The translations under genes were made by a program, and so were the position numbers. From an uncultured Aquimarina sp. (GTDB lineage: Bacteria > Bacteroidota > Bacteroidia > Flavobacteriales > Flavobacteriaceae), in NCBI GenBank assembly GCA_947498785.1, contig CANMLS010000001.1:62001-126000 (forward strand): a DNA stretch of 64,000 nucleotides, read 5' to 3'. Below are positions 1-8,737 of this stretch, piece after piece; the first letter of the stretch is position 1, and every line of letters begins with the position of its first letter. The notes beneath the pieces are model-generated. The model made no database searches, was not told the DNA's origin, and saw only the letters and a program-made list of their open reading frames with translations.

Positions 1-128
1 GATGACTTTCCAGAACCAGATAATCCAGTAATTACTACTAATTTTTCACGAGGTATGGTAACGTCAATATTTTTTAAATTATGAACCCGTGCTCCTAAAA
101 CCTCAATATTATCTTCTGATGCAACCAT
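1..128 (-). CDS. uvrA: Excinuclease ABC subunit UvrA, N-terminal fragment
   Basis: Leftward gene cut by the left window edge; only the first 42 codons are present. They read [20 protein letters not shown], then a segment ending in the first Walker A motif GLSGSGKS (residues 35-42). This opening ([11 protein letters not shown], followed by P-loop 1) is the classic start of UvrA, the ABC-type ATPase that recognises DNA lesions and loads UvrB in nucleotide excision repair. The ATG at 126-128 is followed directly by conserved sequence, so the start is secure. A Bacteroidota -7 element lies on the minus strand at 150-157, about 20 bases upstream. Nothing can be said about the rest of the protein. 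UvrA-like paralogues cannot be excluded from 42 residues. Confidence 0.9.
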   Translation of the reverse strand, partial: MVASEDNIEVLGARVHNLKNIDVTIPREKLVVITGLSGSGKS

Positions 129-149
129 AAATTTTTTAAACCAAGATTG

Positions 150-157
150 CAAATGTA
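150..157 (-). promoter_or_regulatory. Probable -7 element of uvrA
   Basis: On the minus strand the sequence reads TACATTTG, matching the Bacteroidota -7 consensus TAnnTTTG. It would place the transcript start about 15 bases before the uvrA ATG. The expected TTTG about 20 bases further upstream is only weakly represented (TTTT). Confidence 0.5.
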
Positions 158-508
158 GTTATTTGAGAGCGTTTAGTAAAATAGGTTTTGTTCCTGTTTT
201 GTTAATTGAATCTTATTTTTTCAATATAATGGCCACATTACTAATGTTTGAAGGTAAAAAGTATTAAAATTTTAATTAATTAAACTTTGTTTTGAAAAAT
301 TGTGAAGCAGTGTACTCAAAATAAATAGTTGAAATAATCTTGCTTTTTCAATGGGGTTTTAGATCTAATACCTCTAAGTTTGCCTCGAAGAGATTTACTT
401 TACTTTATATACGACAAGTAGTCAAAGTATATTATTCATTACTTTTTACAATACTTTAGTTTTTCTAGTTAATATTAATCTTACTATTTTTAGATCAAAA
501 ATATAATT
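158..508. other. Intergenic region with no gene seen
   Basis: About 350 bases between the divergent uvrA and the next rightward gene. Very AT-rich with many stops in all frames. I see no RNA gene, repeat or convincing rightward promoter here. Confidence 0.5.
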
Positions 509-1036
509 ATGATTTTAGGAATTGGATCCAGAATAAAACACCCAGAATTTGGATTAGGTGTTATAATCAATGTAACTTCAAAAATGTATTGGGTAACTTT
601 TATAGAAAATGGATTAGAGACTATTGATATCGATGAAGAATATAAAGTTATAGAAGGTGTTGAAGACGAGATGGATACAGTGAGTTTTAGTGAAGTAGAG
701 AAAACTCTAAAGGATATTTTAAAACGATACAGTGATATTTCAGAAGTTATTCCTATTGCTGATAAGTGGAAAGGTGGAAATCTAATTCTCCAACCGGGAG
801 ATCAGAATTTGACATCTAAAGAATTGCCTATCGATAAATTCTTTCATAAAATAGTTATGGTTAGAGACAGGATTAGAGTTATGGAACAAAAAATAAATAG
901 TTCAAAACTTGATGATCAGGATAAAATAGATTTACAACAATATATAACTAGAATCTATGGTAGTTTAACTACTTTTAATGTACTGTTTAAGAATAAATCT
1001 CAGCAATTCATTGGAGAAAGCTCAAAGAATAAATAG
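509..1036 (+). CDS. Hypothetical protein with N-terminal Tudor/SH3-like module
   Basis: 175 residues, soluble, with no signal peptide or membrane segment. The N-terminus (residues 1-50) has the pattern GIGSRIKHPEFGLGVII, then a short beta-rich stretch ending TIDIDEEYKVIEG. This resembles the small Tudor-like modules at the C-terminus of UvrD/PcrA helicases (pattern G-x-x-V-x-H-x-x-F-G-x-G-x-V). The remainder is acidic and helical (about residues 60-175), with a charged central segment and probable coiled coil near residues 115-150. It is divergent from uvrA. The resemblance suggests binding to nucleic acid or RNA polymerase, but that is inference; I do not recognise a named family. The ATG is followed at once by conserved-looking sequence and no earlier start is available. 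Confidence 0.6.
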   Translation: MILGIGSRIKHPEFGLGVIINVTSKMYWVTFIENGLETIDIDEEYKVIEGVEDEMDTVSFSEVEKTLKDILKRYSDISEVIPIADKWKGGNLILQPGDQNLTSKELPIDKFFHKIVMVRDRIRVMEQKINSSKLDDQDKIDLQQYITRIYGSLTTFNVLFKNKSQQFIGESSKNK

Positions 1037-1082
1037 TAATAAATTGATTACACAATTTTATCAAAGGGAGTTTTATTGTTTT

Positions 1083-1784
1083 CTAATCATTCCAAGCTTT
1101 TAGGTTTGTTATTGGGATTTGAAATCCCAATAATTCGTGTTGTTGTGAAAGATATGCTCCGCTATCGGTGTTTATCCAATTTTCCCATGTAACTTCTAAT
1201 CCACCAATAGGAAGTATAGAGACCCACATTTTATAACTAATAGGACGATAATTAGAATCTACTTTCCATAAATAAGAATCACCAGGAGTTGTACCGCCAG
1301 AAGAATATGTGATTAATAATCCCTTAGAATTATCTTTTAGAGTAATTAATTGTCTGGTAGTTCCTTTGTCAAATAATTTATGTGGAGCAACTATCCAAAA
1401 TGAATCGTTATTAAAATTAGCTAAAGCTTTTTTAATTATTTTTTCTGAGAAATGTTCTGGGTTTAATAGCTTGCTTTTTTCTGGATGATCGAGATCAAGT
1501 GTCACATTATGTCCATTATATTCTACATGCACTATATGCTTTTTTTTATCCCATATATAATGATTTTTATTTCTAAAAGTCCATTGTAGAAAATCTGTCT
1601 TTACATATTGATCGTGTTTGACAGCATTTTGAATTTTTAATGCAAAATTATCTGCCTTATTCCCTGTTTCTCCTTTAGGGAGTTTCTCGTGTAAAGAAAA
1701 ATATAAAATAACAATTGTAATAATTACTAAGGTAAATATGCTTAATAATAGAATTTTGAAAATATGGACTAATTTTTTTTTCAA
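1083..1784 (-). CDS. Membrane-anchored hypothetical protein
   Basis: 233 residues. Residues 9-30 form one hydrophobic segment (FKILLLSIFTLVIITIVILY) that should anchor or export the protein. The rest is polar and likely periplasmic, with no lipobox Cys and no motif I recognise. The start codon is TTG (1782-1784, giving MKKKLVH); there is no internal Met before the body of the protein, so a later start would remove the membrane segment. It converges with the upstream rightward gene over a 46-base gap. Family unknown; proteins of this type are common as uncharacterised genes in Flavobacteriaceae, but that is recollection and not a match I can show. Confidence 0.55.
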   Translation of the reverse strand: MKKKLVHIFKILLLSIFTLVIITIVILYFSLHEKLPKGETGNKADNFALKIQNAVKHDQYVKTDFLQWTFRNKNHYIWDKKKHIVHVEYNGHNVTLDLDHPEKSKLLNPEHFSEKIIKKALANFNNDSFWIVAPHKLFDKGTTRQLITLKDNSKGLLITYSSGGTTPGDSYLWKVDSNYRPISYKMWVSILPIGGLEVTWENWINTDSGAYLSQQHELLGFQIPITNLKAWND

Positions 1785-2006
1785 TGTAAAAGTAATTTAG
1801 AAAGATTTACGTATTCTGAATATCTTCAGAGAAGTTAAAGTAACAATTTGATGAACTGGCAAAAATAATTTAAAATTTTTGATAATAATCTTATTGGGTT
1901 ATAAATGATCAATAAAGAAGGTTTTACCGTAATCTAGAGGAGGTTTTTTAGGTTTTAATTGACAAATTTATTATTTTAGCTTGACTTCCAAAAATGCCCC
2001 TTTGCT

Positions 2007-4823
2007 TTGAAAAATAAACATAATCTACATTTCACTGTTGCTTTCTTTTTTGTAGTCATAATTTCATTTTCTACTATTCAAGCACAAAAACGTCATGTTA
2101 TTGATAGCCTCGTTTCTAGATTGGCAAATTCTAATGGTAAAGAACATATTTCTACATTACTAACTCTAGCCAAGGTTTATCAAAACAAAGACCAAAAAAA
2201 GACAATTAAATATTCAGAAAAAGCTATACAATTAAGTGAAAAAATAAATGATCAAATAAGTATTGGCAGGGCACATACTCTGATCGGCGACGCATACATT
2301 ATAAATGGTAAATATAAAGAATCAGCCAAGCATTTTGAAATTGCAAGAGTCATATTCACTACAGTTAAAAGTGAAAAAGACGAGGCTATGTTATATAGAT
2401 ATATGGGAGAATTATATCTTAAAACCTATAAAAGTGAAAAAGCAGGGGAATATTATCATAAAAGTTTAACAATTTGTAAAAAAATAAACGATACTGATGG
2501 TATAGCTTGGAGTATGAATGGACTTGTCGAAATTTATTCTGAAGATGGAAAAAATGAAAAAGCCAAATCCTTTGCAAAGGAAGCATTAAATTTTGCAAGA
2601 GTAATTAATGATGATAATTTACAAATCAATCTACATGCAAAAATAGCGGATCTATTAATCAAACAAAATGGCAGTATAGAAGATATAAATGACCATTATG
2701 AAAAAGCGCTTCAAATTGCAAAAAAAATTGGTAACCCCAGAGCAGTTAGCAACCTTATTATGAGAAAAGCCTTGTTTTTTGTTAGAAAAGGAAATTATGA
2801 CGAAGCTGAAAAATATTATTTAGAGGCTCTAGAGCTGTGTAAAGAACATGAGTATTTTAAAAGAATCATAAGCATTTATACTAATTTAGGAATATCAGCT
2901 CTTATTGTAAAGGGAGATTATCAAGTATCATTAGAATATTTTGATAATGCTTTAGAAATCGCAAAAAAAGTAGAGGATAAAGAAAATGAAGTTAGTCTTC
3001 TTAGCATGATTGGAGCTGTACATATAGAACAAGGTAATTATCAAAAAGGAATTAAATTTTTATATGAAAGCCTTGCTTTTTATGAGAAATCAAATGATAA
3101 ACGCGAATTACCAGGTATTTATAATAATATAGGAGAAGCTTTTTTTCTGTTAAATGATTATAATATGGCTGAAGAGAATTATGAAAAAGCGTTAGCCATA
3201 TTCAAGGAAAATAATGTAAAGTCAGGAATAGCGATTGCAAATTTAAACCTAGGTAGAGCTAATGTTAAACAAAAAGAATTTACTACTGCCGTATCATATT
3301 TAAATCAAGTTTATAATGAATTTGATAAAAATACAAACCCCAGAGAAATTCTACTTTACTATGATGCCATGGCAGAATGTATGCTCAGTCAGGGTAAAAA
3401 TCTTGAAGCTCTTGATATTCTTAATAAAGCTTTGGAGATGGATAAAGAATTAGGAGAGTTTAAAAAAGTTGCAATAGAATTGTATACTAGATTAGGGATG
3501 ATTTATTATGAATTAGAAGATTATAAAAAAGCAGAACTTTTTTTTCAGAAAAGCTTAAAATCTTCACTTGATATAAAATCTCGAACTGAAATTCAGAATA
3601 ATTACTTTTGGTTATCTAAATGTTATGAAAAATTAGTAGAACATGAAAAAGGACTATTGTATTATAAGAAATATACATCTATAAAAGATAGTATTTTTAG
3701 CCTTAATAAGATTAAACAAATTGCAGATATTCAGATAAAATACGATACTGATAAAAAAGAAAAAGAAATTTTACTTCTTCAAAAAGAGAAAGAATATCAG
3801 ACTATTCTATTCAATAGTCAAAAAAATGAATTGTATAAGGTGAATCTGGAAACAGATTTAGAAAAAGAACGAAAAGAGCGAGATATTATTCAATTAAAAG
3901 CAGCACAACGAAAAAGCTTGATTGATCAATTGAATATGGAAAATAGCTTGCAAATTGCAGAGAAAGAAATTCAAAATAATCAAATAAAAATTCAAAAATC
4001 ACAGTTAGCGCGAGAAGCTATTCTAAGAAATATGGCTATAGTAGGAGGGATTCTTGCTTTATTGGCATCTTTTTTTATAATAATGTATTATCGTCAAAGA
4101 TTAAAAACGCAAAAAATAATAGCCAAAAAAGAAATAGAAGCGGTGAATGCGAATCATAATGGAAGAGAAAAGGAGAGAGAAAGAATAGCTAAGGAGTTAC
4201 ATGATGGGATAGGAGGTAATCTAGCTGCTATAAAATTGGATTTAAATAAATTATCAGGAGTGTCTGATTCTGATTTACAAACTATAATTAAAAATGTAAA
4301 CGGAACATATAATGAGGTACGGGCACTGTCACATCATTTAATCCCTCCTAATATTCTTAATAATACGTTTGAAGAATTAATAAACGATTATTTAGCTGAT
4401 TTATCAAAGACATGCACTTTTGTAATACATAATGATTTCTTTCCGCCTTCTGGATTTAATCAACTTGAAGACATAATTAAAATTGAACTATATAGGATTA
4501 CACAAGAATTAATGAGTAATATCATTAAACATGCATATGCAGAGAGAGTAGATTTACAGTTCACAATCCTAGATAATCAGATTAAACTTATCATTGAGGA
4601 TGATGGAATTGGTTTTGATGTGGAAAAATCCTCAAAAGGAATAGGTTTAAGTAATATCTCTTCTAGAACAAAAACTCTGGGAGGTACTATGTATATAGAT
4701 ACATTAAAAAATAGAGGAACGGTTATAGAAATAAATGTACCGTTTACAGAAAAAAAGATTACCACAAAACGTAACCTTCTTAAAAGGTCTGTTTCACCGT
4801 TTCTTAATGTTATAAATTTTTAA
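2007..4823 (+). CDS. TPR-repeat sensor histidine kinase (HisKA_3 / NarL-type)
   Basis: 938 residues. Signal peptide at residues 1-26 ending IQAQ; about ten tetratricopeptide repeats from residue 45 to about 500 (patterns such as YYLEALELCK, NYEKALAIFKE); a coiled coil at about 600-670; one membrane helix at about 675-696 (GGILALLASFFIIMYY); then a cytoplasmic kinase. The dimerisation/phosphoacceptor box reads ERIAKELHDGIGG with His732, typical of HisKA_3 kinases that pair with LuxR/NarL-type response regulators. The HATPase domain shows the N box (ELMSNIIKHA), DDGIGFD and KGIGLSNI. So the kinase looks complete, with a periplasmic TPR sensor. No response regulator lies nearby, so its partner is elsewhere. 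The start is TTG (2007-2009); no ATG is available in frame before the signal peptide. Confidence 0.85.
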   Translation: MKNKHNLHFTVAFFFVVIISFSTIQAQKRHVIDSLVSRLANSNGKEHISTLLTLAKVYQNKDQKKTIKYSEKAIQLSEKINDQISIGRAHTLIGDAYIINGKYKESAKHFEIARVIFTTVKSEKDEAMLYRYMGELYLKTYKSEKAGEYYHKSLTICKKINDTDGIAWSMNGLVEIYSEDGKNEKAKSFAKEALNFARVINDDNLQINLHAKIADLLIKQNGSIEDINDHYEKALQIAKKIGNPRAVSNLIMRKALFFVRKGNYDEAEKYYLEALELCKEHEYFKRIISIYTNLGISALIVKGDYQVSLEYFDNALEIAKKVEDKENEVSLLSMIGAVHIEQGNYQKGIKFLYESLAFYEKSNDKRELPGIYNNIGEAFFLLNDYNMAEENYEKALAIFKENNVKSGIAIANLNLGRANVKQKEFTTAVSYLNQVYNEFDKNTNPREILLYYDAMAECMLSQGKNLEALDILNKALEMDKELGEFKKVAIELYTRLGMIYYELEDYKKAELFFQKSLKSSLDIKSRTEIQNNYFWLSKCYEKLVEHEKGLLYYKKYTSIKDSIFSLNKIKQIADIQIKYDTDKKEKEILLLQKEKEYQTILFNSQKNELYKVNLETDLEKERKERDIIQLKAAQRKSLIDQLNMENSLQIAEKEIQNNQIKIQKSQLAREAILRNMAIVGGILALLASFFIIMYYRQRLKTQKIIAKKEIEAVNANHNGREKERERIAKELHDGIGGNLAAIKLDLNKLSGVSDSDLQTIIKNVNGTYNEVRALSHHLIPPNILNNTFEELINDYLADLSKTCTFVIHNDFFPPSGFNQLEDIIKIELYRITQELMSNIIKHAYAERVDLQFTILDNQIKLIIEDDGIGFDVEKSSKGIGLSNISSRTKTLGGTMYIDTLKNRGTVIEINVPFTEKKITTKRNLLKRSVSPFLNVINF

Positions 4824-4847
4824 ATTAAATTTTATAATGTCGTAAAA

Positions 4848-5918
4848 TTAGAGTGAAGCATAATATTCAAAAGACTTAAGGATAAATTCATCTGATGCAG
4901 TGCAATTATATTTTGCTTCTCCAATTGTAGACAATAAAACAAAATAAATATTTCCTTTTTCATTCTTTTTGTCGTGAATTAGTAAATCCATAATACTTTG
5001 ATATGTATTGGGGTCAATATCTATTTTGGGGAATGTAGCTAAAATTACCTGACTTATATGCTCAAGATCATCAGAAGTTAGTGATAGTACCTGAGTAGAA
5101 AGGTACGCTTCCATTATCATTCCTATGGCTATAGCTTCCCCATGTAATAATGTGGTCTTTTCTGGATGTGTGAGGTAAAAGGATTCTATAGCATGCCCCA
5201 GAGTATGTCCAAAATTTAGGTACTTTCTGATATTTTGTTCTGTAGGGTCTGCAAAAACAATTTTATTCTTAATAACTACAGAATCATAAATCATTTGATC
5301 CAAATCTTCAAAATCCAATTGAGATAAATCACTTATTTTTTTCCAATATTGACGATCTTGTATGAGTCCGTGTTTTAACATTTCTGCAAAGCCACTACAC
5401 ATTTGGTTAACTGGTAATGTTGCGAGGTATTCCGTATCTATTAAAACCATTTCAGATTCACTAATAACTCCAACCATATTTTTTAGATTTCCTAGATCTA
5501 CTCCTGTTTTTCCACCAACAGAGGCATCTACCATAGCTAATAATGTGGTAGGGATATTGATATAAGTAATTCCTCTTTTATATGTACAGGCTATAAAACC
5601 GCCGATATCAGTAATTACACCACCTCCCAGATTAATCATAAGGCTTTTACGATCCATTCCTAGCTCAGATAACGCATTCCAGATACCACTACAAGTTTCA
5701 ATAGTTTTATGAATTTCACCACTTTCTATTTCAATAACTTCAATATCGTATTCTTTTTCAATTTTACTCATAAGCAGCGATAAACAATATTCATGTGTAT
5801 TGTTATCGACAAGAATACAGATCTTAGAATGATTAGCTTTTTCTAAATAGTTGTTTAGAGTAGAATAACATTCCTGACCAAAATATACAGTTGAATCTTT
5901 TGAAACTATTGACTTCAT
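4848..5918 (-). CDS. aroB: 3-dehydroquinate synthase
   Basis: 356 residues, the usual length. AroB converts DAHP (3-deoxy-D-arabino-heptulosonate 7-phosphate) to 3-dehydroquinate, step two of the shikimate pathway, using NAD and a divalent metal. Diagnostic motifs: the NAD-binding NLGGGVITDIGGF (about residue 95-108), the substrate loop PTTLLAMVDASVGGKTG (about 120-137), and the metal-ligand helix YLNFGHTLGHAIE (about 233-245), followed by HGEAIAIGM. It converges with the histidine kinase gene (25-base gap) and is divergent from the proline dehydrogenase gene. It is a single gene, not in an aromatic amino acid operon. Cytoplasmic. Confidence 0.95.
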   Translation of the reverse strand: MKSIVSKDSTVYFGQECYSTLNNYLEKANHSKICILVDNNTHEYCLSLLMSKIEKEYDIEVIEIESGEIHKTIETCSGIWNALSELGMDRKSLMINLGGGVITDIGGFIACTYKRGITYINIPTTLLAMVDASVGGKTGVDLGNLKNMVGVISESEMVLIDTEYLATLPVNQMCSGFAEMLKHGLIQDRQYWKKISDLSQLDFEDLDQMIYDSVVIKNKIVFADPTEQNIRKYLNFGHTLGHAIESFYLTHPEKTTLLHGEAIAIGMIMEAYLSTQVLSLTSDDLEHISQVILATFPKIDIDPNTYQSIMDLLIHDKKNEKGNIYFVLLSTIGEAKYNCTASDEFILKSFEYYASL

Positions 5919-5955
5919 ATATGAATGAATTAATGAGAGGCGAAATTAAGTAGAA

Positions 5956-5990
5956 TTTGTAAAAAAATAAACTCGCAAGTTCTATATTTG
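5956..5990 (+). promoter_or_regulatory. Bacteroidota-type promoter of the proline dehydrogenase gene
   Basis: TTTG at 5956-5959, a 23-base spacer, then TATATTTG at 5983-5990, matching the TTTG / TAnnTTTG consensus of the Bacteroidota housekeeping sigma factor. It implies a leader of about 90 bases before the start at 6087. Confidence 0.6.
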
Positions 5991-6086
5991 CAGATATCCT
6001 AAAACGGGAGGTAAAGATTCTTAAAAATCAATCATATTTTTAGTAATACATCTTCTAGATTGAAGATTTTTGAAAATTAATTCTTA

Positions 6087-7259
6087 ATGATCCAAAATAA
6101 CTTGTTTGACAATACAAACATAGCCTTTGCTTTGAAGAGTGATTCAGAGTTAGAAAGAGCATATTTCCTTTTTAAAATGATTTCTAATGAACCTTTGGTA
6201 AGAATAGGTACAGCGGTAACAAATTTTGCTATAAAAGCACATTTGCCAGTTCAAGGATTAATAAGAGCAACAGTTTTTGATCATTTTTGTGGAGGAGTTA
6301 GTGAAGAAGATTGTTTGTCTGTAGTTGATAAGATGTATGCCAAAAAAGTATGTTCTGTACTCGATTATTCTGTGGAAGGAAAAGAAGAAGAAACTCAGTT
6401 TGACATGGTGTTAAAAAAAACATTACAACTTCTAGAGTTTGCAGATGAAAAAGATGCTATGCCTTTTAGTGTATTTAAACCTACAGGATTTGGACGTTTT
6501 CTAATTTGGCAGAAGAGAACAGAAGGAGCCATATTGACTTCAGAAGAAGAAAAAGAATGGGAACGTATCGAGGAACGCTTTGATAAAGTATGCAAAAAAG
6601 CGTACGATTGTAATGTAGCATTGTTAATTGATGGAGAAGAAAGTTGGATGCAAGATGCAGCGGATGAATTGGTAGCCAAAATGATGCATAAGTATAATAA
6701 AGAAAAAGCCATTGTTTATAATACATTGCAATTATATAGACATGATCGTTTGGATTATCTTAAACGGTTACATGAAGAAGCAAAAAATAATGATTTTAAA
6801 ATAGGGGTTAAAATCGTTAGAGGGGCATATATGGAAAAGGAAAATGAACGCGCCAAAGAAAAGGGATATCCAACACCTATTTGCAAAGATAAAGAGCATA
6901 CAGACCAAAATTTTGATGAAACAATGACCTATATTCTAGAACATATTAATGATATTTCAGTTTTTATAGGAACGCACAATGAAGAGAGTAGTTATAAAGC
7001 TATGAAATTAATGCAAGAATTAAATATTGACAAAAGTGATTTTAGAGTTTGGTTTGGTCAACTATATGGCATGAGTGATCATATAAGCTTCAATCAGGCC
7101 GCAGAAGGATATAATGTGGCAAAATACTTACCTTTTGGACCAGTGCGAGATGTAATGCCTTATTTAATAAGAAGAGCAGAAGAAAACACATCTGTTGCCG
7201 GCCAAACTAGTAGAGAGTTAAATCTATTATCACAAGAAAAGAAAAGGAGAAAGTTGTAA
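6087..7259 (+). CDS. Proline dehydrogenase, monofunctional
   Basis: 390 residues, the size of stand-alone PRODH enzymes rather than the giant bifunctional PutA. It oxidises proline to pyrroline-5-carboxylate with FAD, passing electrons to the quinone pool. Visible features: a TIM-barrel style body with the strand GVKIVRGAYMEKENERA (about residues 232-248), FIGTHNEES (about 292-300), the flavin-contacting segment RVWFGQLYGMSDH (about 320-332) and the C-terminal substrate motif LPFGPVRDVMPYLIRRAEEN (about 349-368), including the double Arg that holds the proline carboxylate. No signal peptide. The partner pyrroline-5-carboxylate dehydrogenase is not in the window. Preceded by a good promoter at 5956-5990. 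Often named putA in flavobacteria, but it lacks the other PutA domains. Confidence 0.92.
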   Translation: MIQNNLFDNTNIAFALKSDSELERAYFLFKMISNEPLVRIGTAVTNFAIKAHLPVQGLIRATVFDHFCGGVSEEDCLSVVDKMYAKKVCSVLDYSVEGKEEETQFDMVLKKTLQLLEFADEKDAMPFSVFKPTGFGRFLIWQKRTEGAILTSEEEKEWERIEERFDKVCKKAYDCNVALLIDGEESWMQDAADELVAKMMHKYNKEKAIVYNTLQLYRHDRLDYLKRLHEEAKNNDFKIGVKIVRGAYMEKENERAKEKGYPTPICKDKEHTDQNFDETMTYILEHINDISVFIGTHNEESSYKAMKLMQELNIDKSDFRVWFGQLYGMSDHISFNQAAEGYNVAKYLPFGPVRDVMPYLIRRAEENTSVAGQTSRELNLLSQEKKRRKL

Positions 7260-7331
7260 GCAAAAATCTATTTGGTTAATAATTTTCAGTTTATTTTTAT
7301 GTTTTGCAAAATTTAAGAAATCATCTAAAAA

Positions 7332-7709
7332 ATGAATTTAAATCAAATTACAGTACCTTCTCTTGATATAGAGAAATCTATACTATTTTATAAAAAATTA
7401 GGATTACGTCTTATTGTAGAGTCTTTACCACATTATGCACGTTTTGAATGCTTAGAAGGTAATGCAACATTTTCTATCCATAGAGTAGAAGAATTACCAA
7501 AAGGAGATGGAGTATATGTGTATTTTGAGACTAAAAAATTAGATACTGAAGTGCAACGACTTATCAAAGAAGGACTTAAGTTTGATCAATTACCGACTGA
7601 TCAACGTTGGCTTTGGCGAGAAGCAAGATTAAAGGATCCTGATGCAAATCAAATCATTTTATACTTTGGTGGAGATAACAGAAAAAATCCACCTTGGAGG
7701 ATACATTAG
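7332..7709 (+). CDS. VOC (glyoxalase/bleomycin-resistance fold) family protein
   Basis: 125 residues, the size of a single VOC-fold protein with two beta-alpha-beta-beta-beta halves. The N-terminus NQITVPSLDIEKSILFYKKL is the typical first half (strand, then the helix S-x-x-F-Y-x-x-L-G), and the end has LKDPDANQIILYF, the usual last strand of lactoylglutathione-lyase relatives (D-P-x-G-N-x-I-x-L). The usual metal-binding His of the first strand is replaced here (QITVPS), while FSIHRVEEL supplies another His, so enzymatic activity is uncertain. Its substrate cannot be named. It starts 72 bases after the proline dehydrogenase gene, in the same direction, with the pentapeptide-repeat gene 31 bases beyond. 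Confidence 0.8.
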   Translation: MNLNQITVPSLDIEKSILFYKKLGLRLIVESLPHYARFECLEGNATFSIHRVEELPKGDGVYVYFETKKLDTEVQRLIKEGLKFDQLPTDQRWLWREARLKDPDANQIILYFGGDNRKNPPWRIH

Positions 7710-7740
7710 TAATATGAACTATTATTTCTATAAATTGTAA

Positions 7741-8313
7741 ATGATGAACAATTCAATTCTAGATCAAACTTTCGAAAACAAAAATTTTTCTGAACAAAAA
7801 TTACCTGCCAGAGAATATGACGATTGTATTTTTATCAATTGTAATTTTTCTGATGCAGACCTATCTGTAGTTACTTTTTTAGAATGCAAATTTGATGGTT
7901 GTAATTTTAACAATGTGATGATAAAAGAAACTTCTTTTCAGGAAGTGGTTTTTAAAGAATGTAAAATGTTGGGGATTGATTTTAGTACGTGTAATAATTT
8001 TTTATTCTCTATAAAATTAGATCGGTGTAATCTAGAATATGCTTCTTTTTATGGATTTACGATAAAGAATACAGTATTTAGAGATTGTAATCTTAAAAGT
8101 GCAGATTTTACAGAAACTAATCTTACGGGTTCTGTATTTGCAAATTGTGATTTAGCAGAAGCTGTGTTTGAAAGAACCAATGCAAGCAAGGCAGATTTTA
8201 GAGCCGCAAAACATTTTAGTATTCATCCAGAAACCAATACGCTTAAAAAAGCAAAATTTAGTACTCGAGATCTCGCAGGATTATTAATGAAGTATGATTT
8301 AGATATAGAATAA
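7741..8313 (+). CDS. Pentapeptide-repeat protein, Qnr-like
   Basis: 190 residues, nearly all of it pentapeptide repeats of the A(D/N)LXX/CxF type (CNFSDADLSVVTFLECKFDG; CDLAEAVFERTNASKADF). Such repeats build a right-handed square beta-helix. The length, the early interruption of the repeat pattern near residues 75-85, and above all the non-repeat C-terminal cap (KFSTRDLAGLLMKYDLDIE) resemble the quinolone-resistance proteins of the Qnr family, which bind DNA gyrase and end in a similar L-L-x-x-x-x-L-x-I helix. The general fold is certain; a gyrase-protecting role is inference. No signal peptide. A shared transcript with the VOC and DUF2809 neighbours is likely given short gaps of 31 and 26 bases. 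Confidence 0.85.
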   Translation: MMNNSILDQTFENKNFSEQKLPAREYDDCIFINCNFSDADLSVVTFLECKFDGCNFNNVMIKETSFQEVVFKECKMLGIDFSTCNNFLFSIKLDRCNLEYASFYGFTIKNTVFRDCNLKSADFTETNLTGSVFANCDLAEAVFERTNASKADFRAAKHFSIHPETNTLKKAKFSTRDLAGLLMKYDLDIE

Positions 8314-8339
8314 CAAGTATCACTCCTGAAATATTAAAT

Positions 8340-8735
8340 ATGATCTTTAGATTTCATAAAAAATACTTTGCTTTAACAATTCTTGTTTTTTTGATAGAAG
8401 TATGCATTGCGATGTATGTTGATGATGCTATCATTCGACCTTATTTTGGAGATACACTTGTTGTACTTCTTTTATATTATGGAATCCAAAGTTTTTTTGG
8501 CATACAGCCAAAGATAGTTGCTATAGGAGTTCTTTTGTTTTGCTATCTCATAGAAATCATGCAATACTTTAAACTAGTAAATGTTTTGGGGTTACAAGAG
8601 TCAAAACTTGCCAGGATTATTATCGGAAGCTCTTTTTCATGGTTTGATATGATTGCATATACTTTAGGATTTATATTGATACTTTGGTTAGAAAAAATAA
8701 ATATTTTTGGTACATTTTCTACAAAACATTCTTGA
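8340..8735 (+). CDS. DUF2809 family integral membrane protein
   Basis: 131 residues with four predicted membrane segments (about 7-25, 38-56, 58-76, 100-120). The signature elements IRPYFGDTLVVLLLYY (about residues 32-47) and SFSWFDMIAYTLGFILI (about 98-114), with conserved Arg, Asp, Trp and Asp residues, match the DUF2809 family of small inner-membrane proteins of unknown function. Last gene of the putA-like/VOC/pentapeptide group; its stop lies two bases from the stop of the convergent FG-GAP lipoprotein gene, so there is no room for a separate terminator. Confidence 0.8.
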   Translation: MIFRFHKKYFALTILVFLIEVCIAMYVDDAIIRPYFGDTLVVLLLYYGIQSFFGIQPKIVAIGVLLFCYLIEIMQYFKLVNVLGLQESKLARIIIGSSFSWFDMIAYTLGFILILWLEKINIFGTFSTKHS

Positions 8736-8737
8736 TG

